From Desulfosarcina sp. BuS5 (GTDB lineage Bacteria; Desulfobacterota; Desulfobacteria; Desulfobacterales; BuS5): DNA of 64,000 nucleotides. This document shows, piece by piece, positions 28,124 through 36,140 of the stretch. Made by a program: the position numbers and the translations under genes. Location of the stretch: NCBI RefSeq assembly GCF_028752835.1, contig NZ_CP087953.1:44572-108571 (forward strand), read 5' to 3'. The notes beneath the pieces were generated by a model. The model saw only the letters and a list, made by a program, of their open reading frames with translations. It was not told where the DNA came from and did no database searches. The number at the start of each line of letters is the position of its first letter. Position 1 is the first letter of the stretch.

Positions 28124-28178
28124 TAAAGGGAGGTATCCACCCGGCACGGGAGAAAACCTCCCCTTGCTGGGATTTTAT
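28124..28178 (-). promoter_or_regulatory. Structured 5' leader, copy 2 (upstream of the DUF932 gene)
   Basis: Arms AAAGGGAGG (28125-28133) and CCTCCCCTT (28157-28165) enclose a CCC-GTGCC-GGG hairpin. The arm nearer the gene can instead pair ACCTCC with the ribosome-binding GGAGGT. Distance to the start codon is 23 nt, equal to copy 1. Loop bases differ between copies while pairing is kept. Confidence 0.6.
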
Positions 28179-28544
28179 TTAATTTTTATTTATGTATCCA
28201 AGATACAGGGTTGATGCATCAAGCAGTCGTGTGTGGGTAATTATTTTATACCCGCTGCCTGTACTGCGACCCCTGGTATGCAAAACATCCAGACCGTAGC
28301 TCTGAGCAATATACCAGGCATAAACCATAACGTTGGTTAAGCCGCCGATTATAATGCCCTTGTAACCCTGATTTTGTACTTTACATATTTCATTTTCAAT
28401 TGATTTAACAATATCCCGTTCTTGCCAGGTTAAGTCGAATGTTGGAATCCTGGGCGTTGCATCAACGCTGAACCCTTTTTTTTTCCAATATTTTACTTCT
28501 CCGGAGCGTGGATAATGCCGTGTAAAATTGGCCAGTTTATCCAT
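28179..28544 (-). CDS. Hypothetical protein, 121 aa
   Basis: Unrecognised. The middle reads as an alpha/beta nucleotide- or ligand-binding segment (GYKGIIIGGLTNVMVYAWYI then YGLDVLHTRGR), and the end (HTRLLDASTLYLGYI) is a further strand-helix pair. Its start overlaps the upstream gene by 8 bases, which supports a real operon member. Function cannot be deduced. Confidence 0.68.
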   Translation of the reverse strand: MDKLANFTRHYPRSGEVKYWKKKGFSVDATPRIPTFDLTWQERDIVKSIENEICKVQNQGYKGIIIGGLTNVMVYAWYIAQSYGLDVLHTRGRSTGSGYKIITHTRLLDASTLYLGYINKN

Positions 28545-28737
28545 AAATAACCTCCTTTGAAACTTTCCAGGTTATAGAAAGAGGCAGGATTGTGTTTATT
28601 TCCTTTCCCTTTACAGCCAGGATATTTCTTTTATCCGGTTGTTTGCTGTATGAGTCCCACAGTTTCCTAAAATTCCGAAACGCTCTAACTTCTTTGGTTA
28701 CAACGTTAACCATATAATATTTTTTCTTGAACATCAT
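28537..28737 (-). CDS. Hypothetical protein, 66 aa
   Basis: Small basic protein (MFKKKYYMVNVVTKEVRAF). Overlaps both neighbours by 4-8 bases, as expected for tightly coupled operon genes. No family recognised. Confidence 0.6.
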   Translation of the reverse strand: MMFKKKYYMVNVVTKEVRAFRNFRKLWDSYSKQPDKRNILAVKGKEINTILPLSITWKVSKEVIYG

Positions 28738-29357
28738 GCCTCCTTTGCCCAGGCTTTTTCTTCGGGATTCCAGTTAAAGCCGCTTGATTTAAGCAGCCCC
28801 TTTGACTGAAATGTTTTTCCTTCAGCGATTATAAGGTTTTTCCTTTTTGTGTAGGTAATTCCACTAATCGTAGGCCCGAATTCAAACTTAGGCTTATTTT
28901 TTCCTTTTGTTTCTGCTTGCTGTTGTGGCGGCTTAGGCTTATTTTTCTGCCCGTTCACTATTTTGAGTTCAGCCGCTTTGATTTGTTTTTGTTGGGCTAA
29001 AGCGTTTTGTAATTCCTCGGCCGAACAAAATTCTCCGCCTCCAAAGCCGGCTGCAAACAAGCAGCGGCCTATAGCGGATGTTTCTGCATTTTCAACAGCG
29101 CTGGTTTTATTTATATAACCAGCATTACGGTTTTCTTCTGCCGTTCCGGTGGCGATTAAACCTCCATCAGGCGATTTGATAGTTGCCTGAGCCAATACTT
29201 TGTCTTTGTCCGGAAACGTGATTTCCGTCAGCAATGCCCAGCCATCCTGGATCGGACAAACTTCCCGGAATTTCCTGACTCTTTCGGCTACGGTTTCGTA
29301 TGCCTTTTTTTCAACTTTGTCGGTTTTTTTATTTTTTCTTTCTATAAATATAGTCAT
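28734..29357 (-). CDS. Single-strand annealing protein-like (ERF/Rad52-type), about 207 aa
   Basis: Start 29357 follows GGAGGTTTATA. The core GLIATGTAEENRNAGYINKTS followed by AVENAETSAIGRCLFAAGFGGG is the pattern seen in phage and plasmid annealing proteins and their relatives. A linker rich in K, P and Q leads to a C-terminal segment FNWNPEEKAWAKE that may be a separate small domain. With the nuclease upstream and SSB, this would form a recombination set that resects and anneals DNA during transfer or replication. Family assignment is by pattern and moderate. Confidence 0.6.
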   Translation of the reverse strand: MTIFIERKNKKTDKVEKKAYETVAERVRKFREVCPIQDGWALLTEITFPDKDKVLAQATIKSPDGGLIATGTAEENRNAGYINKTSAVENAETSAIGRCLFAAGFGGGEFCSAEELQNALAQQKQIKAAELKIVNGQKNKPKPPQQQAETKGKNKPKFEFGPTISGITYTKRKNLIIAEGKTFQSKGLLKSSGFNWNPEEKAWAKEA

Positions 29358-29379
29358 TATAAACCTCCATACCCTCAAC

Positions 29380-30324
29380 TCATACCCTTAAAACTTCATA
29401 AGAGGCTGTTTTTAAACAATCCTCGTAGACATCAGGATATTCTGTTTGAAGTTTTTGAGAATTAATGCTGCTTCTCTTCCATATACCTATTTTTATTTCT
29501 TCCTCTCCGACTCGAACCTTTTTGTCGTCAGGATTGGCATTTTTAATGCCGCTCTTTAAAAATGCTTTAAGCTTTTTTATCTCAGCTTCAAGCATTTTCC
29601 CTTGTTCTTTTAAGCCGCGATATTCGTTAAGCTCTTTTTCAAAAGGCATCTCGGGGATTGTCTCATCTGCTTTATAAGCAGGACAATCCGGCCTATAATG
29701 ACACCAAGCGCATAAAGGGCCTTTTTCGGTGTCATAGTTTGGATTTGCCTGGTCATTAAGAGCCGTCCAAATAGACTCTGCTTTTTGAAGCAGACCCTCA
29801 TAAATTTGTCCGTCATACTGATAGCCATTAAAGAGCCTGGCTTCGCCCTGATTTAGATCAATAGCAAAGATTGCTCCCTTAACTGCTTTGTCCGGGTACT
29901 CTTCTTTTACAAGTCCCATTTGCATATGGACTTGCTGTACCCAACCTTCATACGGGTCGGCAGGAATGCCGTCTACTGATTTAACTTCTAAAACAGCCAG
30001 GACATTTTTGCTTGTAAACAAAAAGTCCAGGTGCGCCTTGATGTGTTTTCTCATTTTACTTTTTGCTTCGTATTGGTGTTTCCATTTTGGAAGCGATTTG
30101 CTGTGCTTTTTTAATCCGGCTATCAGCATCAGTTCGGTTAGATGACCCCTGGCAAACTTTATTAAAGTACCAAGGTCATGTTCCGGCGCATCAAGCTTGG
30201 TTAACACAGCTTTTCTGGGGCATCCTGCAACATCTGATGCTCCAATGTATTGACTGCGATCTCCCAAACTATCACTGAACGGCGAATCTGATAGACCGTC
30301 TTTTAATATTTGCATTAAGTCCAT
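29380..30324 (-). CDS. PD-(D/E)XK nuclease, Cas4/RecB-like with Fe-S cysteines, 314 aa
   Basis: Nuclease motifs: AHLDFLF (Asp) and VLAVLEVKS (ExK) at about residues 90-120, then QVHMQMGL (Q motif). Cysteines at the N-terminus (GCPRKAV) and in CAWCHYRPDCPAYK match the iron-sulfur clamp of Cas4/AddB-type exonucleases. The last 90 residues form a coiled region. Expected role is DNA end resection for the annealing protein encoded next. No CRISPR genes are nearby, so it is not a CRISPR Cas4. Intact by length and motifs. Confidence 0.82.
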   Translation of the reverse strand: MDLMQILKDGLSDSPFSDSLGDRSQYIGASDVAGCPRKAVLTKLDAPEHDLGTLIKFARGHLTELMLIAGLKKHSKSLPKWKHQYEAKSKMRKHIKAHLDFLFTSKNVLAVLEVKSVDGIPADPYEGWVQQVHMQMGLVKEEYPDKAVKGAIFAIDLNQGEARLFNGYQYDGQIYEGLLQKAESIWTALNDQANPNYDTEKGPLCAWCHYRPDCPAYKADETIPEMPFEKELNEYRGLKEQGKMLEAEIKKLKAFLKSGIKNANPDDKKVRVGEEEIKIGIWKRSSINSQKLQTEYPDVYEDCLKTASYEVLRV

Positions 30325-30353
30325 TTTTCCCTCTTTTCTTAGGCATAAAAAAA

Positions 30354-30383
30354 GGGAGCTAAGTCAGTGACTTAAATCTCCCT
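30354..30383 (-). terminator. Terminator-like hairpin A, copy 2
   Basis: Stem AAGTC/GACTT inside GGGAG/CTCCC, preceded on the plus strand by GCATAAAAAAA, hence a U-run after it in minus-strand RNA. Compared with 26153-26195 an inner C-G pair has become T-A, so pairing is preserved. It lies between ssb and the nuclease gene. Confidence 0.65.
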
Positions 30384-30410
30384 TAATTTGTTTGGTCTGT
30401 TTTTTTTGTT

Positions 30411-30806
30411 CTAAAACGGAATGTCATCATCCGGCGGTATATCCGGTGACTGAATTTCATTCGCTGCTGGTTCGGATTTGCCGTTATTGCCCAGCATTTT
30501 CATCTGATTGGCGACAACCTCGGTAGTATAGCGGTTATTGCCATCATCATCCTGCCACTTTCGTGTTTGGATGCGGCCTTCAATGTAGACCTGTTTACCT
30601 TTTTTTAAATATTTTTCGCATATTTCGGCAAGGTTGCCGAAAACAACTATTCTATGCCACTCTACCTGTTCTTGTTGATCTCCTTCCTTATTTTTCCATT
30701 TCATGTTTGTGGCAAGAGAAAAATTACTAACTGCCCTGCCGTCTTGAGTATAACGAGTTTCCGGGTCTTGTCCCAGGTTTCCAATTAACATTACTTTGTT
30801 CAACAT
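30411..30806 (-). CDS. ssb: Single-stranded DNA-binding protein, 131 aa
   Basis: Start 30806 gives the canonical [20 protein letters not shown]. The OB-fold continues through [22 protein letters not shown] and [14 protein letters not shown], and the C-terminus ends in the acidic tip PPDDDIPF used to recruit partner proteins. Typical bacterial SSB although short. AGGAGG stands 8-10 bases upstream. As the first gene of the minus-strand DNA-processing operon it would be controlled from the structured region 30810-31300. Confidence 0.96.
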   Translation of the reverse strand: MLNKVMLIGNLGQDPETRYTQDGRAVSNFSLATNMKWKNKEGDQQEQVEWHRIVVFGNLAEICEKYLKKGKQVYIEGRIQTRKWQDDDGNNRYTTEVVANQMKMLGNNGKSEPAANEIQSPDIPPDDDIPF

Positions 30807-30885
30807 TTTTACTACCTCCTTTTTCATTAAAAATTTAAAAATTTGAGTTTTCCCGGTTCCTGTCAAAACTCCAATAAAAAAATCA

Positions 30886-31001
30886 GCGCAAATCGTTCGC
30901 AAGCAGGATTGCCTTTGCCTGTTATTTGGTATTTTTGTCGCTAAAGCGGCGCAAATCGTTCACAAGCTGCAATTACCCTGTTTGTTACTTGGTATTTTTG
31001 T
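30886..31001. repeat. Two direct repeats of about 53 bp
   Basis: GCGCAAATCGTTCGCAAGC (30886) and GCGCAAATCGTTCACAAGC (30949) each lead to a T[A/T]CTTGGTATTTTTGT-type end 63 bases apart. They lie just upstream of ssb in gene-free DNA. Confidence 0.6.
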
Positions 31002-31024
31002 TGATTTTTTACGTTGATGTTTTT

Positions 31025-31261
31025 GCCGGGTTCCGGCTTTTAAGATGAACGGAAGTGCAGGCGCACTTCTGGATTTTAGCTTTTCTACACTGAAAGCCAC
31101 GGGTGCCTGCATGGTTTGAACCATGAGATAATATCTCTTTCCGGCGATTGTTTTGTGGAAAAGCTCACAAAATAATCAACACCGTGCAATCTATCTTTTA
31201 TCGGGCCTGCGCAAGGATATTCTTACGGGTCCGTTGTCTGACTCCAATAAAAAAAGTCAGA
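31025..31261. other. Hairpin-rich region (origin or structured RNA candidate)
   Basis: Six close hairpins in 240 bases: GCCGG/CCGGC (31025), GAAGTGC/GCACTTC (31052), CATGG/CCATG (31110), GAGAT/ATCTC (31125), TTTTGTG/CACAAAA (31151) and TCTGACT/AGTCAGA (31237). In addition TGCAGGC near 31056 can pair with GCCTGCA near 31105. No open reading frame fits. Candidates are a transfer or single-strand origin, or the leader of the ssb operon. Confidence 0.5.
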
Positions 31262-31302
31262 TACACACAACAAAATGCTGTGGTAAAAACTGGTAACAGA
31301 CG

Positions 31303-31689
31303 CTAATTGAGCGTGTTGTTGTCTGATTCTGATGCACTAACTGATGCGTCAACGGAATTGTTTCCGTTGCCGTTGTTCCCCTGAATCTGATTGATGCCTC
31401 TGGGAGTTCGGTATTTTATTTTGGCTGTCTTGCATATTTTTTTCACCGTTTCATGCAGAGCCAATACCTTCTCTGTGTATTCTTCAATTAGGGGGATAAC
31501 TTCTTCAGGGGGCAGGCTGATCAGTAATCGGCTTCGTAGGGCTTTTAATCCTCTATCGGCAGATTTGGCTATATCCAGCAAAACATAAGTATCAGCTGTG
31601 TTGCACAAAATCACCCTGGCGTTTCTTTCCCGAGAGAGAATTTCCCATCGGGACGGTTCTGTTTGTTCTGTTTGTTCTGTGTTTGACAT
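31303..31689 (-). CDS. Hypothetical protein, 128 aa
   Basis: Starts MSNTEQTEQTEPSRWEILS, the first codons being a 9-bp tandem repeat. The middle is helical (ADRGLKALRSRLLISLPPEEVIPLIEEY). The end is low-complexity (NGNGNNSVDASVSASESDNN). It is read divergently from the NusA-like gene across the palindromic operator 31717-31740, whose flanking sequence (GACGG..., 44740s) points toward this gene. Could be a small regulator or a DNA-binding accessory protein of transfer; not recognised. Confidence 0.65.
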   Translation of the reverse strand: MSNTEQTEQTEPSRWEILSRERNARVILCNTADTYVLLDIAKSADRGLKALRSRLLISLPPEEVIPLIEEYTEKVLALHETVKKICKTAKIKYRTPRGINQIQGNNGNGNNSVDASVSASESDNNTLN

Positions 31690-31716
31690 GTTGCCTCCTG
31701 ATTATTTTTTTCGTGT

Positions 31717-31740
31717 CTTTCTATTATATATAATAGAAAG
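31717..31740. promoter_or_regulatory. Palindromic operator, site 1
   Basis: CTTTCTATTA (31717) and TAATAGAAAG (to 31740) form a perfect palindrome with a 4-base centre. It lies between the divergent genes at 31303-31689 and 31797. The same core recurs at 37721-37743 and 44756-44781. Adjacent bases GCCGTCAAATTTTCGG are also shared, inverted, with site 3. Confidence 0.7.
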
Positions 31741-31796
31741 GCCGTCAAATTTTCGGCTTCAGGTTTTCGGCTTCAGGAAAGAAAAAGGAGATTTTT

Positions 31797-32534
31797 ATGC
31801 AAAAAGAACTTCAACAAATAGGCAGGGCAGCCGGTTTAGACAAGTCCCGGGTGGAATATACTTTAAAAATCGCCTTACAGCAGGCTTTTTGCGAGTATTT
31901 TAATATTAGGGAATGCGAAATAGACGATATGGACAGCAGGCTGATAAAGGCTGTTTTCCGGGTACCGGAAGATATGCCGGTTGCTGAGGCTGAAGTGTTC
32001 CAGGGGATGGTCTGTGAAGATGATATCATAACCGTTGAGTTTGATTTTGATGCGCTGCCTGTCAGTGTTCAGCATACGACTCATGATTTATTCGTCCGGT
32101 ATGTTGATAAGGTTCGTCTCGATGAAGCTTATCTGAAATGGAAAAAACTGGTTCACGGAGCGGTTGAGGGCGTTATTGCGGAAAAACATGGCGACCGGAT
32201 AACGGTTAGCCTGGGAGATGATAATGTGACCGGTATAATGTTGCGGCAGCACTGGATTCCAGGGGAAATCGCTTTATATATTGAAGGCCGGGCATTCCTT
32301 TTTTACTTGCTCAAGGTAATCAGAAACAAGCATATTGTGGAAATTCATCTTTCCCGCACAAGTAAAAACTTTCCCTGCGCTGTTTTGTCCTGCATAGCCC
32401 CCTGGATAAGAGCTAAAAGCATTAAACGAATAGCCGGTAAAAAAAGCTGGCTTGTTGCGGATTCTCCTGTGGAAATGGACGTAATCAATGCTTTGAGACG
32501 AGAGTTGAAAGGGGAAGCTGTCGAAGTTTCTTAG
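31797..32534 (+). CDS. NusA-like protein, 245 aa
   Basis: Three NusA parts are readable. An N-terminal domain comes first (LQQIGRAAGLDKSRVEYTL, ALQQAFCEYFNI). An S1-like segment follows (GAVEGVIAEKHGDRITVSLG, then GIMLRQHWIPGE). A KH-like stretch begins with the family hallmark LSRTSKNF and ends VADSPVEMDVINALRREL. Chromosomal NusA is about 400-500 residues with two KH domains; this is a trimmed paralogue. NusA binds RNA polymerase and modulates pausing, termination and antitermination. Its place behind an element operator suggests it tunes transcription of the long transfer operon. AAAGGAG precedes the ATG. Confidence 0.75.
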   Translation: MQKELQQIGRAAGLDKSRVEYTLKIALQQAFCEYFNIRECEIDDMDSRLIKAVFRVPEDMPVAEAEVFQGMVCEDDIITVEFDFDALPVSVQHTTHDLFVRYVDKVRLDEAYLKWKKLVHGAVEGVIAEKHGDRITVSLGDDNVTGIMLRQHWIPGEIALYIEGRAFLFYLLKVIRNKHIVEIHLSRTSKNFPCAVLSCIAPWIRAKSIKRIAGKKSWLVADSPVEMDVINALRRELKGEAVEVS

Positions 32535-32548
32535 CCGCTCAAAACAGC

Positions 32549-33688
32549 TCACTGATTCGCAGCTCCCGTCAGGAAAGAAGCTATGTTGTCAGGAGTTACA
32601 ACTCCGGTGGACGCATTTGGATAGGCGTTTAAAAATGTTTTTGAAAATTTCACCTTCGCTTTAGGATTCCATTTGAATTCCCACGCAAAAAGCCGCCCAT
32701 CGCGCTCTTCAAGATAATCGATTTCCTGCTGCTGTGTTGTGCGCCAGAAAAAACTGTTTGCGGCAAATCCGGAATTTGCCATCATTTTCATACGCTCACT
32801 GACCAAAAAATTTTCCCAGAGAGCTCCGATATCATCACGCATACCTGCCGCGCTGAAGTGTTTTATAACGGCATTGCGGATACCATTGTCATAAAAATAG
32901 ATTTTTCGGCTTTTCCTGAGTTCATTGCGAAGATTACGGCTAAAAGATTTCAGCCTGAACACAATGAATGCCTTTTCCAGAATAGCAATGTATTTTTCAA
33001 CAGTCTCATTGTTCAACCCGGACATCCTCCCCAGCTCGTTATAAGAAACCTGGCTGCCGATTTGAAATGCCAGCGCCTGCACCAGTCTTTCCAGTCTTTC
33101 CGGTTTCTGGATACGTTCCCAGGTAAGGATATCTTTGTAAAGATAGCTGTCTGAAAGTTCGAGGAGCAACCCGGATTCATTGCCTGGTTGCTTGACAACC
33201 TCAGGGTAGGAACCGTATACCAGCCGATGTTCCAACACGCGGCGCTCATCGAGAAAGCCATGATGGTTCAGCAGTTCCTGCCATGCCAGAGGATAGAGAT
33301 GGTATTCCCACTTTCGGCCTGTGAGTGGTTCATTGATGCGGTTTGCCAGTTCAAAGGAGGACGAGCCCGAAGCCAGTACCTTGACGCCAGGCAAATTATC
33401 CACTATCAGTTTCAGACAGAGACCGATATTTTCAATTCTCTGGGCTTCGTCTATAACCAGGAATGAATGTTGTCCTACGAGATTTTTCAAATATGTCGAG
33501 GTAATCCCGGACAATATCTGCCGAATATCAGGTTCATCCCCGTTCCACCAGAGTACCGGTTTATCCAGCTCTCCGGTTATCTGCTGCAAAAGAGTCGTCT
33601 TGCCGGACTGACGGGGGCCCACAACAATAATCGCCTTTGGATCAGCTAACCTTTTTTTTATACTGGAGGATAATAGACGTTCAAACAT
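32549..33688 (-). CDS. AAA ATPase with DUF4143, 379 aa
   Basis: The AAA_14 domain starts with Walker A GPRQSGKTTLL (residues about 24-34). Walker B is FLVIDEAQRI, followed by the sensor LASGSSSFEL. The C-terminal DUF4143 domain is a winged helix (YNELGRMSGLNNETVEKYI) plus a nuclease-like fold ending FFWRTTQQQEIDYLEE and AWEFKWNPKAKV, the position of the expected E-x-K. These standalone ATPases are widespread with unknown role. It converges on the NusA-like gene with a 14-base gap. Full length for the family. Confidence 0.88.
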   Translation of the reverse strand: MFERLLSSSIKKRLADPKAIIVVGPRQSGKTTLLQQITGELDKPVLWWNGDEPDIRQILSGITSTYLKNLVGQHSFLVIDEAQRIENIGLCLKLIVDNLPGVKVLASGSSSFELANRINEPLTGRKWEYHLYPLAWQELLNHHGFLDERRVLEHRLVYGSYPEVVKQPGNESGLLLELSDSYLYKDILTWERIQKPERLERLVQALAFQIGSQVSYNELGRMSGLNNETVEKYIAILEKAFIVFRLKSFSRNLRNELRKSRKIYFYDNGIRNAVIKHFSAAGMRDDIGALWENFLVSERMKMMANSGFAANSFFWRTTQQQEIDYLEERDGRLFAWEFKWNPKAKVKFSKTFLNAYPNASTGVVTPDNIASFLTGAANQ

Positions 33689-33813
33689 AATATTTTGCTA
33701 TTATTATCGTAAATTATTATAATAATACGCCGACAATAACGCAAATAATCTAAAAATGCAAGAAGGTTCATCTAAAATACCAGGGTAACCGCATTTGGAA
33801 AATGTCAGAATAG

Positions 33814-34374
33814 CTATTTCCCTAAAGCCGCAATGATTTTCTGAGCTTTTTTTTGCATCTGGTGTACCCGTTGTCTGGATATACATGGCTTCAGGCCTTG
33901 CCCTGAAAACATGATTTTCATTAGCCGATGATAGGTAGTTATTTGAGATACATTATTAAGCCGCTCTTGTCTTTCGCTTATTGCGACTGTATGAAAATTA
34001 TTCGTGGTGAAAGGTTGAGTTGTAATCGGCAGTAATTCATCATTAAAGGAAACTGTAATTATAGTTTCCTTTTTATTCAAATCCCTAATCCGGCCTGAAA
34101 CAAAAATCCAGACCCAGGAAAAAAGAGAAGCTTTTTTGTCCGACTCCTCCCATTTTTCTGCCCCTGCCAAGGCTGACAGATAGCATTCAGATAAGATATC
34201 ATCGTATTCGATGATATCCTTTGAAATTTTGTTTTTGTATTTTGTTAATATTTTATTAACAACCGGCAATATTGCTTCTTTTGTATTAATCTTTTTGTGA
34301 GTATCTCCTTTTGCTGTATTTTCGCACACTTCAAATTGCCCCCTTTTGTTCTTTTCACAAAACTTTTTTGCCAT
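33814..34374 (-). CDS. Sigma-70-like factor or sigma-like HTH protein, 186 aa
   Basis: The middle resembles sigma region 2: DIIEYDDILSECYLSALAG, then KKASLFSWVWIFVSGRIRD with the aromatic cluster used in promoter melting. The C-terminus ISRQRVHQMQKKAQKIIAAL is like the region 4 helix-turn-helix. The protein is smaller than a housekeeping sigma and similar to divergent, element-encoded sigma factors. It overlaps the ParB-like gene by 20 bases and is probably co-transcribed. It could read promoters of this element; the call is by pattern only. Confidence 0.6.
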   Translation of the reverse strand: MAKKFCEKNKRGQFEVCENTAKGDTHKKINTKEAILPVVNKILTKYKNKISKDIIEYDDILSECYLSALAGAEKWEESDKKASLFSWVWIFVSGRIRDLNKKETIITVSFNDELLPITTQPFTTNNFHTVAISERQERLNNVSQITTYHRLMKIMFSGQGLKPCISRQRVHQMQKKAQKIIAALGK

Positions 34375-36028
34375 TTTCAATCAGAAAATCCCGAAATTTG
34401 TTTTCTATCCCAACCACTTGGTTGTAATAGTTAGACAATTCTTGGAATGGTTCTTTTTGCAATTGTTTATAGGTGAACATCTCAGATAGCGCATTAAACC
34501 TGTCGGCACATTCCTGGAGATAATCTTTCGCTTCCGGCGGTAATTTTTCCAAAATATCATATTTCTTTTTTTCGGTAAGCTGATCGGGTGTTTCTACACC
34601 CTCCTGGATACAAAGCTGATTTAATGTTTCTATTCTCATTAATTCTTTTACGACTACGTCAGAGTTATGCTGGAGGCTTTCCCGAAGCCAGCGCAAAAGT
34701 TGAAACCTGTCAGGCAGGGCTGTTTTGAAATGCCGTAACGACCATATAAAATCCACCTCTTTCCAGTCTATTTGCAGTTCATTGGCGATCCAGCGCCTTC
34801 CTTTCTCGTAAAACAATTTTTTGTCATACTGTGTCATCATAACCACCCCTGCTTTTCTGATTTCAACCAGACCCAATCCGGTATCCTTATGGATTTCTTG
34901 TATCGACCAATCAGCCTTGATAAGTTCCAGTGTTCTAATTATGTTCAAATCCCAATCAGACAGCCTGACACCTTTCTTCATGCAGTCTTTAAGCGGCATT
35001 CTCGATAAGGCAAATTTTTGCTCATAACTCATATCGTTGTAACGTATTTCCGGTTTTGTGTTTTTATCCTGTGTCGTATTCTCAGGATACGCTTTTTTGT
35101 TCTCCATTGCTGCAAGATGATTGCCAGAGACAAAATCTTGATTGTTATTTGTAATAATTTTCAAGGGTTTAGCAGAATGACAATTGTCGTTTTGTTGTAA
35201 AACCTGGGGTGTATATGTAATAGACTTGGGTGGTTGGAAGGGTTCAACTTTAAACAATGATAAATTTTGATTATTTTTTTGAGTATCTTCAAAATTTATT
35301 ATTTTACCAACATCTGGTTTAGTAATGCCGAGCATTTCAGCTATTTCGCTCTGAGTGTATTCCTGTTCATACAATCCCCTGTTTTTTTCGCTACACTCCT
35401 GTTTTTCGTTCTCGGTAATTTGATCATTATTTGCAGTATCTTCAGGTAATGCGCAAAAACGACAAGTGTCGTTTTTGCATATTCTTCCAACCGTTGTTCG
35501 TGTAACACCTATTTCTTTTGCAATTTCTTCCTGCGTATATCCCTGCTCATACAACTGTTTGACCTTTTTATAGCGCTCCTGTTTTTTCTCATCAGCCAAA
35601 TCTTTTACCCATCTTTGTAGCGTTCTTTCCTGAATATCGGTTTTTTCAGCGATCTCCTGAACAGAATGTCCGCTCTGATACAGGGTTCGTGTTACCTCGA
35701 CTTTTTCCCGGCGCTTTAATGGCAATCCGTGTTTCAGGTTGGCTGAAAATGCCTGCAATAAAAACTCATTTTCCGGAAATTCATACACCTCGCAATCAAT
35801 TGTCTTTATGCCTGCAGCCTTGGCGGCGCTTAATCTATGTACGCCGTCCCAGACCAGCCATTGCGGACCGCCGTTTTTCCAGACCTTGATAGGTGGAAAA
35901 TTAATTCCATCCGCCATCTCTTCGGCATAGTTTTCTACTATTTTGCTTTTAGTACCGGTTATAACTCTGGGAAGATTATTTTGGGGTATATCGATTTCTT
36001 TTACCGGAAGAATCAGTTTTTTCTTCAT
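34355..36028 (-). CDS. parB: ParB/Noc-like protein with repeated HTH motifs, 557 aa
   Basis: The N-terminal ParB/sulfiredoxin-like domain ends with WDGVHRLSAAKAAG (residues about 60-75), matching the GxHR nucleotide-binding motif of ParB CTPases. It is followed by at least three similar helix-turn-helix units: YQSGHSVQEIAEKTDIQERT, YEQGYTQEEIAKEIGVTRTT and YEQEYTQSEIAEMLGITKPD. The rest (to residue 557) is long and unusual, with a further DNA-binding-like part and a helical end. It may act in partition with ParA at 53437 although far from it, or as a regulator. Longer than standard ParB (about 280-330). Confidence 0.75.
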   Translation of the reverse strand: MKKKLILPVKEIDIPQNNLPRVITGTKSKIVENYAEEMADGINFPPIKVWKNGGPQWLVWDGVHRLSAAKAAGIKTIDCEVYEFPENEFLLQAFSANLKHGLPLKRREKVEVTRTLYQSGHSVQEIAEKTDIQERTLQRWVKDLADEKKQERYKKVKQLYEQGYTQEEIAKEIGVTRTTVGRICKNDTCRFCALPEDTANNDQITENEKQECSEKNRGLYEQEYTQSEIAEMLGITKPDVGKIINFEDTQKNNQNLSLFKVEPFQPPKSITYTPQVLQQNDNCHSAKPLKIITNNNQDFVSGNHLAAMENKKAYPENTTQDKNTKPEIRYNDMSYEQKFALSRMPLKDCMKKGVRLSDWDLNIIRTLELIKADWSIQEIHKDTGLGLVEIRKAGVVMMTQYDKKLFYEKGRRWIANELQIDWKEVDFIWSLRHFKTALPDRFQLLRWLRESLQHNSDVVVKELMRIETLNQLCIQEGVETPDQLTEKKKYDILEKLPPEAKDYLQECADRFNALSEMFTYKQLQKEPFQELSNYYNQVVGIENKFRDFLIENGKKVL

Positions 36029-36064
36029 AGTCCATCTCCTTATTGATTTTTTTGGACTTTGGGT

Positions 36065-36120
36065 TTAACCTTAAAAAGTTAACTCTTGTGTGAGTGTAGT
36101 GTTCTAGAACTTAACCTTAA
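36065..36120. promoter_or_regulatory. Divergent promoter region with TTAACCTTAA repeats
   Basis: TTAACCTTAA occurs twice (36065-36074, 36111-36120), with a third related TTAAAAAGTTAAC between. It lies between the ParB-like gene and the HTH regulator, which face away from each other; probable operators of one of them. Confidence 0.45.
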
Positions 36121-36140
36121 CGTTTTTACAAAGATTTTTT

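Noticed and set aside
29380..30324. Cas4 of a CRISPR system
   Set aside because: No cas1/cas2 or repeats nearby; the context with SSB, annealing protein and RadC indicates a mobile-element recombination nuclease.
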